Shown here piece by piece: positions 46,283 to 56,569 of a DNA stretch of 64,000 nucleotides. The stretch is from the NCBI GenBank assembly GCA_048058975.1, contig JBLLNP010000001.1:186001-250000 (forward strand). The letters run 5' to 3'. The number at the start of each line of letters is the position of its first letter. Position 1 is the stretch's first letter. The position numbers and the translations under genes were made by a program. The DNA is from RHLJ01 sp048058975. GTDB lineage: Bacteria; Bacteroidota; Rhodothermia; Balneolales; Balneolaceae. The notes under the pieces were generated by a model. It was not told where the DNA came from. It ran no database searches and saw only the letters and a list, made by a program, of their open reading frames with translations.

Positions 46283-46981
46283 TTAATTTAATAACAGACC
46301 AATCTTTTCGGTAATTTTTCTCTTTTGAGTCTGAGGAGTTGGTGATTGTGCTATAGAAACGGATATAAATCCAGTCTTAGATAAGGGAGCATCAGTTGTC
46401 TGAACAATTTCTACAAATACAAGTCCAACGTCATTGTGTAGCTCATCTCTATTGGGGAAATCGATAATCTTATTGAATTGTATCTCGTTTGCCCCTCTGG
46501 ATAATTGATTATACATCGTTCTTTCTCTCCCATCCACTACTGTCATGATTAATAAGTAGGTCTTATAAAACCCGATTTCAAGTAGTTTATCCGCCTGTAT
46601 TATTCCCTCTGAAAGCTTTTGTAAACCAGTTATATCATTATTTTGAAAACTTTCTTTCTTAATTTTTGTTCTTTTACACTCAATGGCTATTGCTTTATTT
46701 GGGGTTCCTTGGTTCCAACAGAGAACATCAAATTCTCTTTCAGAGAAGGGCTTTGAAATTTCAAACTTTAGAATAGGATTATCATCTAAACCGAGTGCAG
46801 TATAGAACATATCTTTTGCTGCAGAACGGGTAAAAAGCCATCGAACTAACACTTGTTCGATTCTTTTTGTGTCCGAAGGAGAGCCCTCAAATCGTTCTGC
46901 GAAGAAGTCAATTGAAACTTTTGAAGGAAGGATTTCTTTATAATCATAGGCTACTCCAAGTGAACTGACGGGTATATTCAT
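46283..46981 (-). CDS. Putative PD-(D/E)XK nuclease (last gene of the STAND cassette)
   Basis: A 232-residue protein without a recognised family. The segment REFDVLCWNQGTPNKAIAIECKRTK has the D-x(n)-E-C-K arrangement of PD-(D/E)XK nucleases near residues 88-112. The rest is mixed alpha/beta with a low-complexity C-terminus. Its start is two bases after the stop of the 46984 gene, and both lie 3' of the giant STAND gene on the same strand. Codon use is AT-rich as in the whole cassette. Likely an effector or processing nuclease of the system; inferred only. Confidence 0.55.
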   Translation of the reverse strand: MNIPVSSLGVAYDYKEILPSKVSIDFFAERFEGSPSDTKRIEQVLVRWLFTRSAAKDMFYTALGLDDNPILKFEISKPFSEREFDVLCWNQGTPNKAIAIECKRTKIKKESFQNNDITGLQKLSEGIIQADKLLEIGFYKTYLLIMTVVDGRERTMYNQLSRGANEIQFNKIIDFPNRDELHNDVGLVFVEIVQTTDAPLSKTGFISVSIAQSPTPQTQKRKITEKIGLLLN

Positions 46982-46983
46982 GA

Positions 46984-47628
46984 TTAAAATTTCCGGTTAA
47001 CCTCTAATACACATAATCCAGTATCTATTCTTTTTGTGCACCAGTTGGAGTCCTTTTTATTCCATTTTAATTCTTCTCTCAAATAACGATTCAAAAGGGC
47101 GAGATTAATAGAAGAGCGAAATCTTGAAAGGGCACAAATAAAAACGTCTAATCTTTCTATATCCAAAGGATGATAGCTAACAGGGTGGGCATTCAAATAT
47201 CTCTGGAAAAATGTACGTGTTTTACCTCCAGGTATAATATTGGCTAAGGTAATAGCCTCCCCAGTTGATGTGAAAGTAACCCGTTTATCTTGATAGGTGT
47301 AAAATGCCTTAAACTCTCGAATAAAAAGTAGTCCAATTTTATTGTATTTTTCCATAGAAATAGAATTACCGGGCTTAGGAACAATATTTGCGAGATAAAG
47401 TCCCTTTCTGGTAGAAGCCTTGGCAAAAGCCAATTTCGCAACTGGGACATCATTTTCTAAATAATTAACAATGCAAGCTGCGCTGAAAATATCACGAGCA
47501 TAATCAGTGCTCTCTTCTTCTTGAAATTCAAAAACCCCGGATTGTGTTAACGAATTCTGAATAATTTCTACAAGCTCTTCTGCTTCAAAATGAATTGGGT
47601 GAAGGTAGATGTCTAAATAATCGATCAT
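46984..47628 (-). CDS. Unknown protein between STAND NTPase and nuclease genes
   Basis: About 214 residues from the ATG at 47628 (MIDYLDIYLHPIHF). A longer frame from 47733 would overlap the STAND gene's end and adds a non-conserved-looking tail, so I prefer the shorter. No family recognised. Features: AEELVEIIQNSLTQSG near the start, YARDIFSAACIVNYLENDVP, a Gly/Pro-rich middle and a basic, Trp-containing C-terminus (EELKWNKKDSNWCTKRID). It sits 68 bases after the STAND gene and two bases before the nuclease-like gene, so the three probably form one operon. Function unknown. Confidence 0.5.
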   Translation of the reverse strand: MIDYLDIYLHPIHFEAEELVEIIQNSLTQSGVFEFQEEESTDYARDIFSAACIVNYLENDVPVAKLAFAKASTRKGLYLANIVPKPGNSISMEKYNKIGLLFIREFKAFYTYQDKRVTFTSTGEAITLANIIPGGKTRTFFQRYLNAHPVSYHPLDIERLDVFICALSRFRSSINLALLNRYLREELKWNKKDSNWCTKRIDTGLCVLEVNRKF

Positions 47629-47695
47629 TGTGGATTCTCCAGATTCAAACCAAAATAATCCAATGCTGAATCTAGTTAAGGATTTGTAAGTGAAA

Positions 47696-50600
47696 TTATA
47701 ATCTATTCTTATGTATATGGTTAACAGCTCCAATATGGAATTTATACTTTAGATGTTTATCAATTTCTGCTAGTGCAATTGTATGTGAAAATTTCCCACT
47801 AGAATGTCGTTCCTCTCCCGTTTCATATCTTTCAAGTTTAATAAGTATGAGAAGTTTTTTATCTAATGTAGATAGTATTTCTGATATCAATTCAGGGGTA
47901 CAACTAAGGCGAACACCAGTATTTGAATTTGAGCTATCGATATTATCTTCATATCCCCATGCCTCTGATCGCGCAATAATTTTGTTGTCTAATTTTTTCC
48001 AATATCTATTGAATGAGTCCTCGCTACTTATTTTGAACTCTGACTGGATTTCTTTCGAAAACATTGGCCTCTGGATGGTTCTGGTAACTCCAAAAGGATC
48101 ATACTCATCAATACCCGGCTCTGCATGTCGTTGACTTAACCAAGGTTCGAATTCTCGAATTTTATTTCTAGTGTATTCTTCTTCTGTTTCACCTATTTCA
48201 AAACTTGGTAACCAAACATGAAAAGGTTGTTCATCCAATAATTTTTTAATCAATACTGATGAATCTTTTGGATCGATTAAGCTCGAATTTATAAGAACAG
48301 AAACATTATCTCCTGAATTAAAAGAGCCCTTAACTACAATCTTTTTAAAGACTGCATTTTCAATCCCAAATAAAGACTTAAGTATTGTTTCATCTCCTGT
48401 AAGACATATTATATTCTCTTTCCTCTCCAGAAGATTAACTTTAGTATCCAGAGGGATACTATCAAGTCCATCAGATAGCCATAAACCGTCTGCTTTTGAA
48501 AGAGTGTATCCTTTCAACCAAGTTTTCCAAGGATTTTCATCATATTCATCCTCTACTAGTGCAACTTTTGAAAGCAGGATTCCTGCAGTAATAAATAATG
48601 AATGCCAACCAATGTATTGTCCGTAAGTATGAAAATCATCACTCATTCTGTGATACCTGTCTCTTCTATGGCTAGGTCGTCCATTATTTTCATGCATATG
48701 CTCAATTTCAGAATCGAGTAGATCAGCAACCTCAATAACCAAGCCTTCAACTATGGAAAATGGTACGTCAAATAAATCACTTAAATGATTAACCTGGTAC
48801 TTTCTAAAATCTATATCTAAAAAGTATTCTTTATTTGGAATTGAGATATCTTTTGATTTTGTAGGATGTATTCCAAGGAATTTTGGGAATTTAGATTCGA
48901 CCTTATCTAGGATAGAAAGATTCACATTTTCAAGTACCTCTACTTGATTCTCACTTAGCTCGATTCCACCTTTACTATAACACGATAGTAAAGCACTAGC
49001 TGCAAAGTTTTTCATTAAGACATGGAACTCATTATCATCCAGTAAAAAAGAAAAGAGGAACTCCTCAAAGTTAGATATTTCTTCTGGGTAGTCTAAAGCG
49101 AGCCTTGCTAAACTGATCAAGAGCCATAGTTTTGCATGCAGATAAAAAAACTTGAACTCCGATGGTAAAAATGAATTTGGTTTTTCATTCCGAGCTTTGT
49201 TTACAATAGACTCTATCGTATCCCAACGATTAAATTTTGCTAAACAACGAATGCTGTGTCCAGCTCTCCATCTTTCTTCGGCATAGGGTGATCCTAAGCG
49301 ATGCCAAATTAGACTAGCTGAAACTTCTACTTCATCATTTTCCAAATATAATTCAGAAGTCCACTCGCCATCTTCTACATTTCGAGCAAGCTCTATTGCG
49401 CTACTTTGTAATAGTCTTACTAGCGACTTTTGTCCTATTCCTTCAGATAGTTCGTCCGAAATATTGCTGGCTAATGATACCCATGCTGAACCAGGTGTCT
49501 CGATTTCATTATTTATCAGAAATTGAACTAGTTGTAAAGTTAATTTTTTTTGATCTACACCTGTTAACTTAGCAATTGTTGTAAAGTCATAACTTGAAAA
49601 TCTGTCATTCTCAATCAGCTCGTCAATATGTAGTGTTAAAAGTGTGCCAGATAATTCTTGAAAGTTTTCATTAAGACCTAATGATGAAGGTTCCCATTCT
49701 TTTTTACAGGCTTTAAGTTCCCAAATTTTTAAATGATAACCCAGATTTGCTATTCCAGCTATAACCGAAATATACTTTGCTCTATCAGAAAAGCTTACTT
49801 TTAACCTGAGGTGACCCAAGAACTCTCTTATTTGATGAAAATATTCTCGTTCATTTGCTTTTTCTAATACCTTACTGATTTCAAGTGCATCAATTGGATT
49901 AATTGATTTAGACAAATCAAGCAATTCTCTTTTTTTCGCCTGTTCTTTTTCGTTTAATCTTCCCGGTAATTTGGTATGAGGTTCTTCGGGATAATTAGTT
50001 TTATTTTCCTCAATTCGTACCTTTTCAAAGTGTTCGGAACTAAGTTGTAATTCTTTGAACAATTCTGAATCAAAACCTACTATTTCCTGTATAGCAGTAG
50101 AGAAGAATTCAAGAGTTTCTCCGTAAGGAAACCCTTTTAAATTCATATCATACTGCCTTAAGGATTCAAGAATCACGTCCGTCATATTTGAGTAGCTCTT
50201 AGTTTTCAAAAGCATAGCGAAATCTTTCGTATCACTTCCATGTAACTCAGCAGGGTTAGTTAAAAGGTTAAGCGAAAGTGCTAATTCCGGACAAATTTTT
50301 CCATAATAAATAAGGCCATACAGAAAGGGCCGTAACGTATATTCTAACCTTATTTTTCCTCTATCATCCCATCTAGATAGTTTTGAAAGTGTTTTCATGC
50401 CCATCACATTTGATAGAGCCATACCAAAGGTAGACCATGGGAATTTTTCTTCATCGTAGGGCATGTTTAACTCACATAAATTTGTTAGTACATGTCCATT
50501 CTCCTCAGATATTTCTTCGCCCTTTAGTTTTGTCACAAAATGTAATAATTCGGATATATACCAATAATCACCCGAACCAATTGAGTCCATAAGCTCTAAG

Positions 50601-53600
50601 CCCTGTTTGTACAATGCAGTTGCTTCACTGGTACTTGCCATAAATAACGCCCGGCTCAATTTTATACATAATGGGGCACGTTCATCAATATCACTCTCTT
50701 GATCTATTAACGCTTTCGCTTTTATTGCTACTTTCCCTGCGAGTTCATGTAAAGTAGCCCTACCTGACAAAATTGAAACTATAAATATAAGTCGATCAAT
50801 GTTTTTGAATTCAAGCTCTTCAATACAGACTATAAACTTTTCAATTGCAACCTGATTTAGGTCTTTTCGAACCCACAGAGTGAAAATACCTAATGAAGCT
50901 CCATACTGTTCAAAAAAGCGACTTTTATTTCTGGAGATATAATTATTAGACTTATTATTAATTTCTTTCCATCTATCTAAAAACTGTATAAAAGCTTGAT
51001 TTGGGTCATGAGAATCATCAAGTGTTTTTTTGAAGGCATCGGTAAGGTTGAAAAGATCACTGAAAATGGTATTCAAAAACTTCTCTGACTCTTCTTTACG
51101 ATTATAAGCCCCATCTCTTTTATTTTCGAGATTCTTAATTTGTATCTGATATTCGTTTTCTATCTCTTCCTTAACTCTATCCCAAAAGTCAGCTTCTTTT
51201 ATTCTTTTCCCCTTTATAGTACTCCATAACTCCTCGGGTAAAAAATCATTCTTTTTTAAAGCTTTTTTTTGTGCATTGGCTATAATTGCTTTCTGAATGA
51301 AATATTCAGCTGCCTCGTATGAATACTGGTGTGAAGAAAATGTATAAGTTCTTGGCCTTTTTGTCCTGATTGACTTTTGTATTTGAAGCGTTTCTTTTTC
51401 ACAACCATTTAGGGTTGCTAATACAGATACCTTGAGAAGTCCATACTGCAATTGGTTCTTCCATTTCCAATCTCTCTCTGTTTCTCTATTTGCTCTTGAG
51501 TTTTTTGAAAGCTTAGCTAACTTTTTGATTATTTTTTTAGAACTTTTTGAATCCAGTTCAATAAAAGCAAGCGCTGAAGTAAGCATACCGAATTCATTCG
51601 ATAAAGAGTCTAAAAAAGAGTCAACTACTTTTTCCCCTGTTGGATTTTGAACTTGAAATTGTTTTATAAATGAAAAAAGATATTCTCCAAACTCATAGGC
51701 ATACCAATCCCTCCAAATACGAATAAAAGAAATAGCTTTGTCAACATTGCCTTGAACAATTTCACCAAAAGGAATTGCTGCGATATCAATTTTTTCTGGA
51801 CTAGGAACTTCTTTCTGATAGTAGTCATCTTCTTCTTTTCTTTGCCTCTCACTTTCGACATAATGTCGCACCCATTCTCCTGCATTCTGAATATTTCTTG
51901 TAGCCTCATGAAAATCCCCTAAAAGAGTATTTGCTATTGCTAAACGAGAATGTCTTGCCCCACCCCATCTCGTTCGGGCCTCAAACAATCTTCTGAAAGA
52001 GTGTATATCTTTAGATAATGCAGTTAAATCGGGAGAACTAAGTAAATAATTTGTTCCTCTCTGATTTACTGAAACAAGTGAAGACAATTCAACCATTAGC
52101 TGAATTACTTGTTTATAATTCTGTTCCTTTAATGATTGTTTAAGTGCTGCTTTAAGCCTAGAAAGCCTTATTGTTCTTTTTCCTGTTGAGCTAGAAACAG
52201 AGCTCGGAAATCTTTGATCAAATGCGAGTTCGAAAAGTTTATCAGTAGCTCCAATTTTTTGTAGTAGTCCAGGTAAAGCTCTAGTAGCATAAACTGATTT
52301 TTCCTGCTTTTTAAAGAGATTTTCGGCCACTAACTTTAGAGACTTATCACTCGATCCATATTCATTTTTAACAAAAGTTTCTGTTGGCTCATCTCTAAAT
52401 ATTATTCCGAATTTAGTTCGCTCTAATAATGGAGCGAGATCAGCTGCAAAACTTTCTATCAAGCTTTCCTCGATATCAAATATCTCAGCGAAATCATCCA
52501 TAGGTATAGCTGGTGGTAAAACTGAAAGTCCAGCTAAAAATCGTTGGATCTCATTTTGTTTGTACCCCTTTTTATATATATCAGAAAGCGCGGATGATAT
52601 TCGTTCATTGATTAAATCATTCAAATCAATAGTCTTCTGAATTTCAGAGATATCAAGCAACCCTCTATCACTGCTGGTCAAATGTTCAAGAATTCGTGGA
52701 TTTCCACCCGACCTTGCAAAAGCAACTTTTACTTCTACATCACTTACATTCTTGATATTATTATTTAGGAATAACTCAGTTTCGGAGTAATCAAAAGGTA
52801 AAAGAACAAACTCGTTTACTTTCGTACCCTCTCTAATGGATATTTTTTTCCTATATGGTCTACAGGATACTACAACCTTAAAACCCTCAATCTTATCACC
52901 AAAGGCCAGACTTTCTAGTAATAGAGTAGGAAATGAATCTTCATTCCTATCTTGAGCATGTTCTGCAGCATTGTCAATAGCATCCAATATTAGAATCAGA
53001 TTTCTATTGGAATTGATTTTTTTAATCGCACTTATAGCTTGCTTTATTCGCTTCTTAAAGGTTTTAAATAGTTCTTCCGAATTACTGTTACCAGGTAACA
53101 TTGGATCACATAAGCTTCTACATGCTAATGTATTTGCAATATGAACTAGTCCTCTTTTGGGTAAATGCCTACTATCCTCTGGAGATCGGTAGGTACCACC
53201 TCCAAAACAATCAAATAATAGTACCTCATTATCCTGCGACAAACGTTCTCTAAGACTAGATAGAAAAACTGTCTTACCAACTCCGCCATTTGCAGTTAAT
53301 AGAACTGGAGTATCCGATTTTGATATGAACGTTACGGCATTTTCTTGTTGATTACGTATAACTACTTTATTGATTTCTGGAAGACTTGATGGACATGGAA
53401 ATAATTCATCTTCATCCGAAATATCTAAACACCCAAAAATATCAACTCTTCGAATAATATTGTTGTTTGATCCCGCATAACCTGCCTTATCTCTGGCTAG
53501 TTGTCTCAATGCTCCCAATCTTATTCTTGCAATTGCATCGTTACTGGAAGACCAATTAACAACAGTTCTCGCTGTATCTTTTTTTATTTCCGATAGGTTC

Positions 53601-54175
53601 CCTGTTAAACCAACAATTGTACACCTTTCTACAAAGTGTATAAACTGCTGCTCTTCTAAATCAACCACTCGCTTAACTTGCTCAGCTTGTTTTTTTACCG
53701 CCCCAGTTAATGTTTCACTTCTTGCTATTCCTTTAAGAGCTTCTTGAAAATCCTTATAAATAGGGCGATTAGTTATCAGTTCAAAACTAAGCTTACTATG
53801 CACTTCATCCGGTCCAAACCTTGAACTCAAATCTTTATATGCTTGAGCAAATTTCGTAATAGTTTTCTTAGCATCACTCGCTCTAAATTCAACTTCACTT
53901 TTTGAAATTGAATATTTGAACTGTGTTACAACTACTTTTTCAGCTTCTTTAAATGAGGGTTTTTCTCCATAGTAAAGTGTTGCATCTGCTATTTCTACAG
54001 TTTCTGATTTGGCTTTTAATTCATCGACTGGACTTAATCCCTCCACCGCTATTCCAACCAAATTTTCCTCCTGAAGAAGTAGTTGCATTGATTTTCTAGC
54101 TATCCAATTCTCGTGATATTCGTGTCCATCCCTTGACGCTCTAACTGAATTGATTCCTTTTTTAGTTCTAGCCAT
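47696..54175 (-). CDS. Giant STAND NTPase with N-terminal nuclease-like domain (Avs-like)
   Basis: A 2159-residue protein, one of the largest in the window. Residues about 15-140 resemble Cap4/Mrr-type PD-(D/E)XK nucleases (GHEYHENWIARKSMQLLLQ, then Asp near 64 in EIADATL and VTQFKYS with Gln-x-Lys near 85-87). The P-loop ANGGVGKTVF is at about residues 295-304 and Walker B ILILDAIDNAA near 395-404, followed by a winged-helix/HETHS-like region. Roughly 1600 residues of alpha-helical repeat-like sequence follow, as in Avs sensors that recognise phage proteins. AT-rich codon use marks it as horizontally acquired. Association with two small downstream genes suggests a three-gene defence system. 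Family call moderate, defence role inferred. Confidence 0.72.
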   Translation of the reverse strand: MARTKKGINSVRASRDGHEYHENWIARKSMQLLLQEENLVGIAVEGLSPVDELKAKSETVEIADATLYYGEKPSFKEAEKVVVTQFKYSISKSEVEFRASDAKKTITKFAQAYKDLSSRFGPDEVHSKLSFELITNRPIYKDFQEALKGIARSETLTGAVKKQAEQVKRVVDLEEQQFIHFVERCTIVGLTGNLSEIKKDTARTVVNWSSSNDAIARIRLGALRQLARDKAGYAGSNNNIIRRVDIFGCLDISDEDELFPCPSSLPEINKVVIRNQQENAVTFISKSDTPVLLTANGGVGKTVFLSSLRERLSQDNEVLLFDCFGGGTYRSPEDSRHLPKRGLVHIANTLACRSLCDPMLPGNSNSEELFKTFKKRIKQAISAIKKINSNRNLILILDAIDNAAEHAQDRNEDSFPTLLLESLAFGDKIEGFKVVVSCRPYRKKISIREGTKVNEFVLLPFDYSETELFLNNNIKNVSDVEVKVAFARSGGNPRILEHLTSSDRGLLDISEIQKTIDLNDLINERISSALSDIYKKGYKQNEIQRFLAGLSVLPPAIPMDDFAEIFDIEESLIESFAADLAPLLERTKFGIIFRDEPTETFVKNEYGSSDKSLKLVAENLFKKQEKSVYATRALPGLLQKIGATDKLFELAFDQRFPSSVSSSTGKRTIRLSRLKAALKQSLKEQNYKQVIQLMVELSSLVSVNQRGTNYLLSSPDLTALSKDIHSFRRLFEARTRWGGARHSRLAIANTLLGDFHEATRNIQNAGEWVRHYVESERQRKEEDDYYQKEVPSPEKIDIAAIPFGEIVQGNVDKAISFIRIWRDWYAYEFGEYLFSFIKQFQVQNPTGEKVVDSFLDSLSNEFGMLTSALAFIELDSKSSKKIIKKLAKLSKNSRANRETERDWKWKNQLQYGLLKVSVLATLNGCEKETLQIQKSIRTKRPRTYTFSSHQYSYEAAEYFIQKAIIANAQKKALKKNDFLPEELWSTIKGKRIKEADFWDRVKEEIENEYQIQIKNLENKRDGAYNRKEESEKFLNTIFSDLFNLTDAFKKTLDDSHDPNQAFIQFLDRWKEINNKSNNYISRNKSRFFEQYGASLGIFTLWVRKDLNQVAIEKFIVCIEELEFKNIDRLIFIVSILSGRATLHELAGKVAIKAKALIDQESDIDERAPLCIKLSRALFMASTSEATALYKQGLELMDSIGSGDYWYISELLHFVTKLKGEEISEENGHVLTNLCELNMPYDEEKFPWSTFGMALSNVMGMKTLSKLSRWDDRGKIRLEYTLRPFLYGLIYYGKICPELALSLNLLTNPAELHGSDTKDFAMLLKTKSYSNMTDVILESLRQYDMNLKGFPYGETLEFFSTAIQEIVGFDSELFKELQLSSEHFEKVRIEENKTNYPEEPHTKLPGRLNEKEQAKKRELLDLSKSINPIDALEISKVLEKANEREYFHQIREFLGHLRLKVSFSDRAKYISVIAGIANLGYHLKIWELKACKKEWEPSSLGLNENFQELSGTLLTLHIDELIENDRFSSYDFTTIAKLTGVDQKKLTLQLVQFLINNEIETPGSAWVSLASNISDELSEGIGQKSLVRLLQSSAIELARNVEDGEWTSELYLENDEVEVSASLIWHRLGSPYAEERWRAGHSIRCLAKFNRWDTIESIVNKARNEKPNSFLPSEFKFFYLHAKLWLLISLARLALDYPEEISNFEEFLFSFLLDDNEFHVLMKNFAASALLSCYSKGGIELSENQVEVLENVNLSILDKVESKFPKFLGIHPTKSKDISIPNKEYFLDIDFRKYQVNHLSDLFDVPFSIVEGLVIEVADLLDSEIEHMHENNGRPSHRRDRYHRMSDDFHTYGQYIGWHSLFITAGILLSKVALVEDEYDENPWKTWLKGYTLSKADGLWLSDGLDSIPLDTKVNLLERKENIICLTGDETILKSLFGIENAVFKKIVVKGSFNSGDNVSVLINSSLIDPKDSSVLIKKLLDEQPFHVWLPSFEIGETEEEYTRNKIREFEPWLSQRHAEPGIDEYDPFGVTRTIQRPMFSKEIQSEFKISSEDSFNRYWKKLDNKIIARSEAWGYEDNIDSSNSNTGVRLSCTPELISEILSTLDKKLLILIKLERYETGEERHSSGKFSHTIALAEIDKHLKYKFHIGAVNHIHKNRL

Positions 54176-54324
54176 CTACATTGAACTATTATTTTATATG
54201 ATTTTAGAAGTTCATATCTAGTATTTTTTAATGAAATATGAAAATATATTTGGTGAGATCTTGGAATTCCTTTTGAACTTAACTAGCCCATTTTCCAGCA
54301 GGTTATTACTTTTACTTTTAAACT

Positions 54325-54353
54325 AAAAAGAGAAGCCCTCACTTCTCTTTAAA
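54325..54353 (-). terminator. Rho-independent terminator downstream of the 54427 gene
   Basis: On the minus strand, AAAGAGAAG pairs with CTTCTCTTT across a six-base loop (54327-54335 with 54342-54350), followed by TTTTAG. The 54354-54426 gap has no supported gene. Confidence 0.8.
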
Positions 54354-54426
54354 ACATCCGATTCCGGCGCTTTTGAGTTTTCGGTTTCGTCAGACTTGAA
54401 CATTGTCCATAACCCAATGAAACAGC

Positions 54427-54807
54427 TTAATTCATATTCAGTAGGTATTCGGCTTTCTCCTGTACCCCATGCTCACTATTAGACTGCTCATTATATTGGC
54501 ATAGAAGCGCTGATATTTCTTCCATTCGCTGGCTAACATTGGTCTGATATTCTTCATCAGTTAATTTCTGAGCAGTCCCCACTAATTCTTCAATACTTTT
54601 GTCCTTCCAGGGGTTGGCTTTTAATTTATAACCGTGATGAATTTCCCATTTCTTGAGGGCAATCGAAACTAAAGTGGAATCTAACGCCTCACCACCAATT
54701 TTGATATTGCAAATAAGCTTACTGGGATCTAAATCGCTAGGAGCATACGCCTCAAAGAATAGGAAGGCTTTCATGGAAATGATGAGTTGATTCGTAGTTT
54801 CATTCAT
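54427..54807 (-). CDS. Hypothetical acidic protein after DUF1232 gene
   Basis: About 126 residues from ATG 54807 (MNETTNQLIISMK); an earlier ATG at 54858 would overlap the DUF1232 gene more and gives a Lys-rich tail rather than a good start. It starts eight bases inside the DUF1232 reading frame. No family recognised. Features: helices (MKAFLFFEAYAPSDLDP), a middle with SIALKKWEIHHGYK, and an acidic, Gln-rich C-terminus (NEQSNSEHGVQEKAEY). Stop is TAA at 54427. Possibly a partner of the membrane protein upstream. Confidence 0.5.
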   Translation of the reverse strand: MNETTNQLIISMKAFLFFEAYAPSDLDPSKLICNIKIGGEALDSTLVSIALKKWEIHHGYKLKANPWKDKSIEELVGTAQKLTDEEYQTNVSQRMEEISALLCQYNEQSNSEHGVQEKAEYLLNMN

Positions 54808-55234
54808 CGGTTTGTCTGCCTTTTTCTTTTTCCCATTGCCTAAAATTTTCAATATCAACCGAGACAGATCCTAATGTCCAGGCTATTAGGCTTGCATCAT
54901 CAATGAAACCGCCTGGTAAAAAATCGGAGATCAGATCAAAAGGCATGACAAAATAAATTATAGAGGCCAGTATGAACACAATAGATTCCCATGGAATTTC
55001 CCTGTATTCTTTTTTAGCATAAGCTTTGAGTAACCTGAAGAAGGTCATCAGCCCTTCCCATACCTCCCTTAGTGGTCCGCTTTTCTTTTTTGCTTTCTTC
55101 TTTGCCCGTTCAATTAAGCTCGGAATTTTATCTGGTGAATCCAGGTAATTCTTAGCCTTGCTTTTGGCATTTTTGAACCATTTACTTTTTCGGACTTCGC
55201 TGGCTTCTGGGGATTTCTTTCTAAAATTGAACAT
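54800..55234 (-). CDS. DUF1232 membrane protein (YkvA-like)
   Basis: A 144-residue protein: a Lys-rich N-terminus (FNFRKKSPEASEVRK) and a membrane hairpin with the DUF1232 hallmark YFVMPFDLISDFLPGGFIDD near residues 95-114. The next helix (ASLIAWTLGSVSVD) and a charged C-terminus complete the fold. DUF1232/YkvA proteins are small inner-membrane proteins of unknown function. The hallmark has Ser-Asp (LISDF) where the family usually has Pro-Asp. The start is 60 bases downstream of the 55294 stop on the same strand. Confidence 0.85.
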   Translation of the reverse strand: MFNFRKKSPEASEVRKSKWFKNAKSKAKNYLDSPDKIPSLIERAKKKAKKKSGPLREVWEGLMTFFRLLKAYAKKEYREIPWESIVFILASIIYFVMPFDLISDFLPGGFIDDASLIAWTLGSVSVDIENFRQWEKEKGRQTDE

Positions 55235-55257
55235 GTTTGAGTTGTTAGAATTTTGAG

Positions 55258-55290
55258 GCTAAAAGAGAAACCGAAGCTTCTCTTTTTGGG
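55258..55290 (-). terminator. Rho-independent terminator between lipoprotein and DUF1232 genes
   Basis: On the minus strand the stem AAAAGAGAA pairs with TTCTCTTTT (plus-strand 55261-55269 with 55278-55286) around a GC-containing loop. Similar in sequence to the hairpin at 54327, so they may come from the same background. Confidence 0.7.
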
Positions 55291-55293
55291 CTA

Positions 55294-56490
55294 CTAATTA
55301 TTCGCCCAAGCCTTAAGCTTTTTATCAAGTAATTCGATTTCTGAATTTAATTCTTTGATTTTGGTGTCACGCTCAAATTCAATTTTCTCTTTCTCTGATT
55401 CGAAACTATCTAGTAATCTTGAATAGAGCTCTATTTTAGAATTGATAGATGAAACTTGGGTACTACTATTTAGGATGTCGTCAAATTCTCTTTCGCCGAC
55501 GTGTTTAACTACCTTCATTGTAGTTTTAAAACCACCATATTCTTCTTTTAACCTTACAGGGATTTCATCCTTCAAATAATACCAAAAACGATGCCTACCT
55601 CTATTTGAAAAGCTTTTTTCAGTAGTTAAAAGGATGAAAGTTTCATATTCAGTAGAGAAAACTTGATCATCACCTCCGCTGGTACTAAAAATTGTTGCTT
55701 CGTACGCCTCGTAATTAATTCCGCGATCCTTGAAGTCTCCAATAAATGAGTTCACTTGGAAAACAGCTGAATTTAGATCCTCATATTTAGGATATTGCTC
55801 CTCGTATTTTTGTGCAACTGTCGGCAATACAATGTTTAAACTATCGATTCGAGTTGAATAATCATCAATCCAGACTTGATTGGCTTTTAAGCTGTCATCA
55901 AAATTCTTAGAAAGCGTTGGTTTCGAAATATTGAGAGCGAGAATTTCACTAACGTAATTCCTTGGTTCATTCAAGGTAGTAAAGGACACTAGCCAAGCAA
56001 GTTTCTTGTAATCAGGTTTATCCCAAAGGCTGATTGAACGTATTTCCCCTTTAAGTAATGGCTGGAACAGGGAGTCACTATTATAATATTCCATGATGCT
56101 TTCTTCTAAGTTACTCCCATATACTTCATAGTTTTTAAACAAGAACTGATGTAAACCTTCTGGAATTTCTGCTTCATTACCAATGGCTTTCTTCCAAAGA
56201 ACGGTTGCTAAATGCTCTGTATCCGATACTTGATATTCAGAGCTTGTTAAAAGATTAATTGATTCTGTGCTATATGAAGTATTAGAAAAAATCAGTCCGA
56301 TGAGACCCGATTCAAATGCTGGATTATTCTGAGTAGTATGATTTACAAACTGCTTTTTAACGTATTCATAAACACGCTCATAATTCTCTTGTGACAAGTA
56401 GGATTCTACATCTTCTTTTGAAAGTTCACATGAGATGGTTATTAGTAAGAGCAGAACGATTAAGTACTGCGAAGTTCTCCATGATTTCAT
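55294..56490 (-). CDS. Putative lipoprotein with coiled-coil C-terminus
   Basis: A 398-residue protein with a type II signal peptide: KSWRTSQYLIVLLLLITISC places a Cys after ITIS at about residue 21. The middle is mixed alpha/beta without recognised domain. Residues about 340-390 are a charged coiled coil (FESEKEKIEFERDTKIKELN). Start is the ATG at 56490, 80 bases from the divergent XRE regulator. A terminator follows the stop. No function can be assigned. Confidence 0.6.
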   Translation of the reverse strand: MKSWRTSQYLIVLLLLITISCELSKEDVESYLSQENYERVYEYVKKQFVNHTTQNNPAFESGLIGLIFSNTSYSTESINLLTSSEYQVSDTEHLATVLWKKAIGNEAEIPEGLHQFLFKNYEVYGSNLEESIMEYYNSDSLFQPLLKGEIRSISLWDKPDYKKLAWLVSFTTLNEPRNYVSEILALNISKPTLSKNFDDSLKANQVWIDDYSTRIDSLNIVLPTVAQKYEEQYPKYEDLNSAVFQVNSFIGDFKDRGINYEAYEATIFSTSGGDDQVFSTEYETFILLTTEKSFSNRGRHRFWYYLKDEIPVRLKEEYGGFKTTMKVVKHVGEREFDDILNSSTQVSSINSKIELYSRLLDSFESEKEKIEFERDTKIKELNSEIELLDKKLKAWANN

Positions 56491-56569
56491 GTTATTTATA
56501 GTTTAGGTTGAGATTAATATCCATACGATAGTATGGATAGTCAAGGCTATAATTCCTGCATGTTCCTTC

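Noticed and set aside
54327..54420. 26-residue minus-strand frame (MFKSDETENSKAP...) after the 54427 gene
   Set aside because: It has no RBS or upstream start of its own; the reading continues in-frame upstream without a start codon and ends inside the terminator, so it may be chance.
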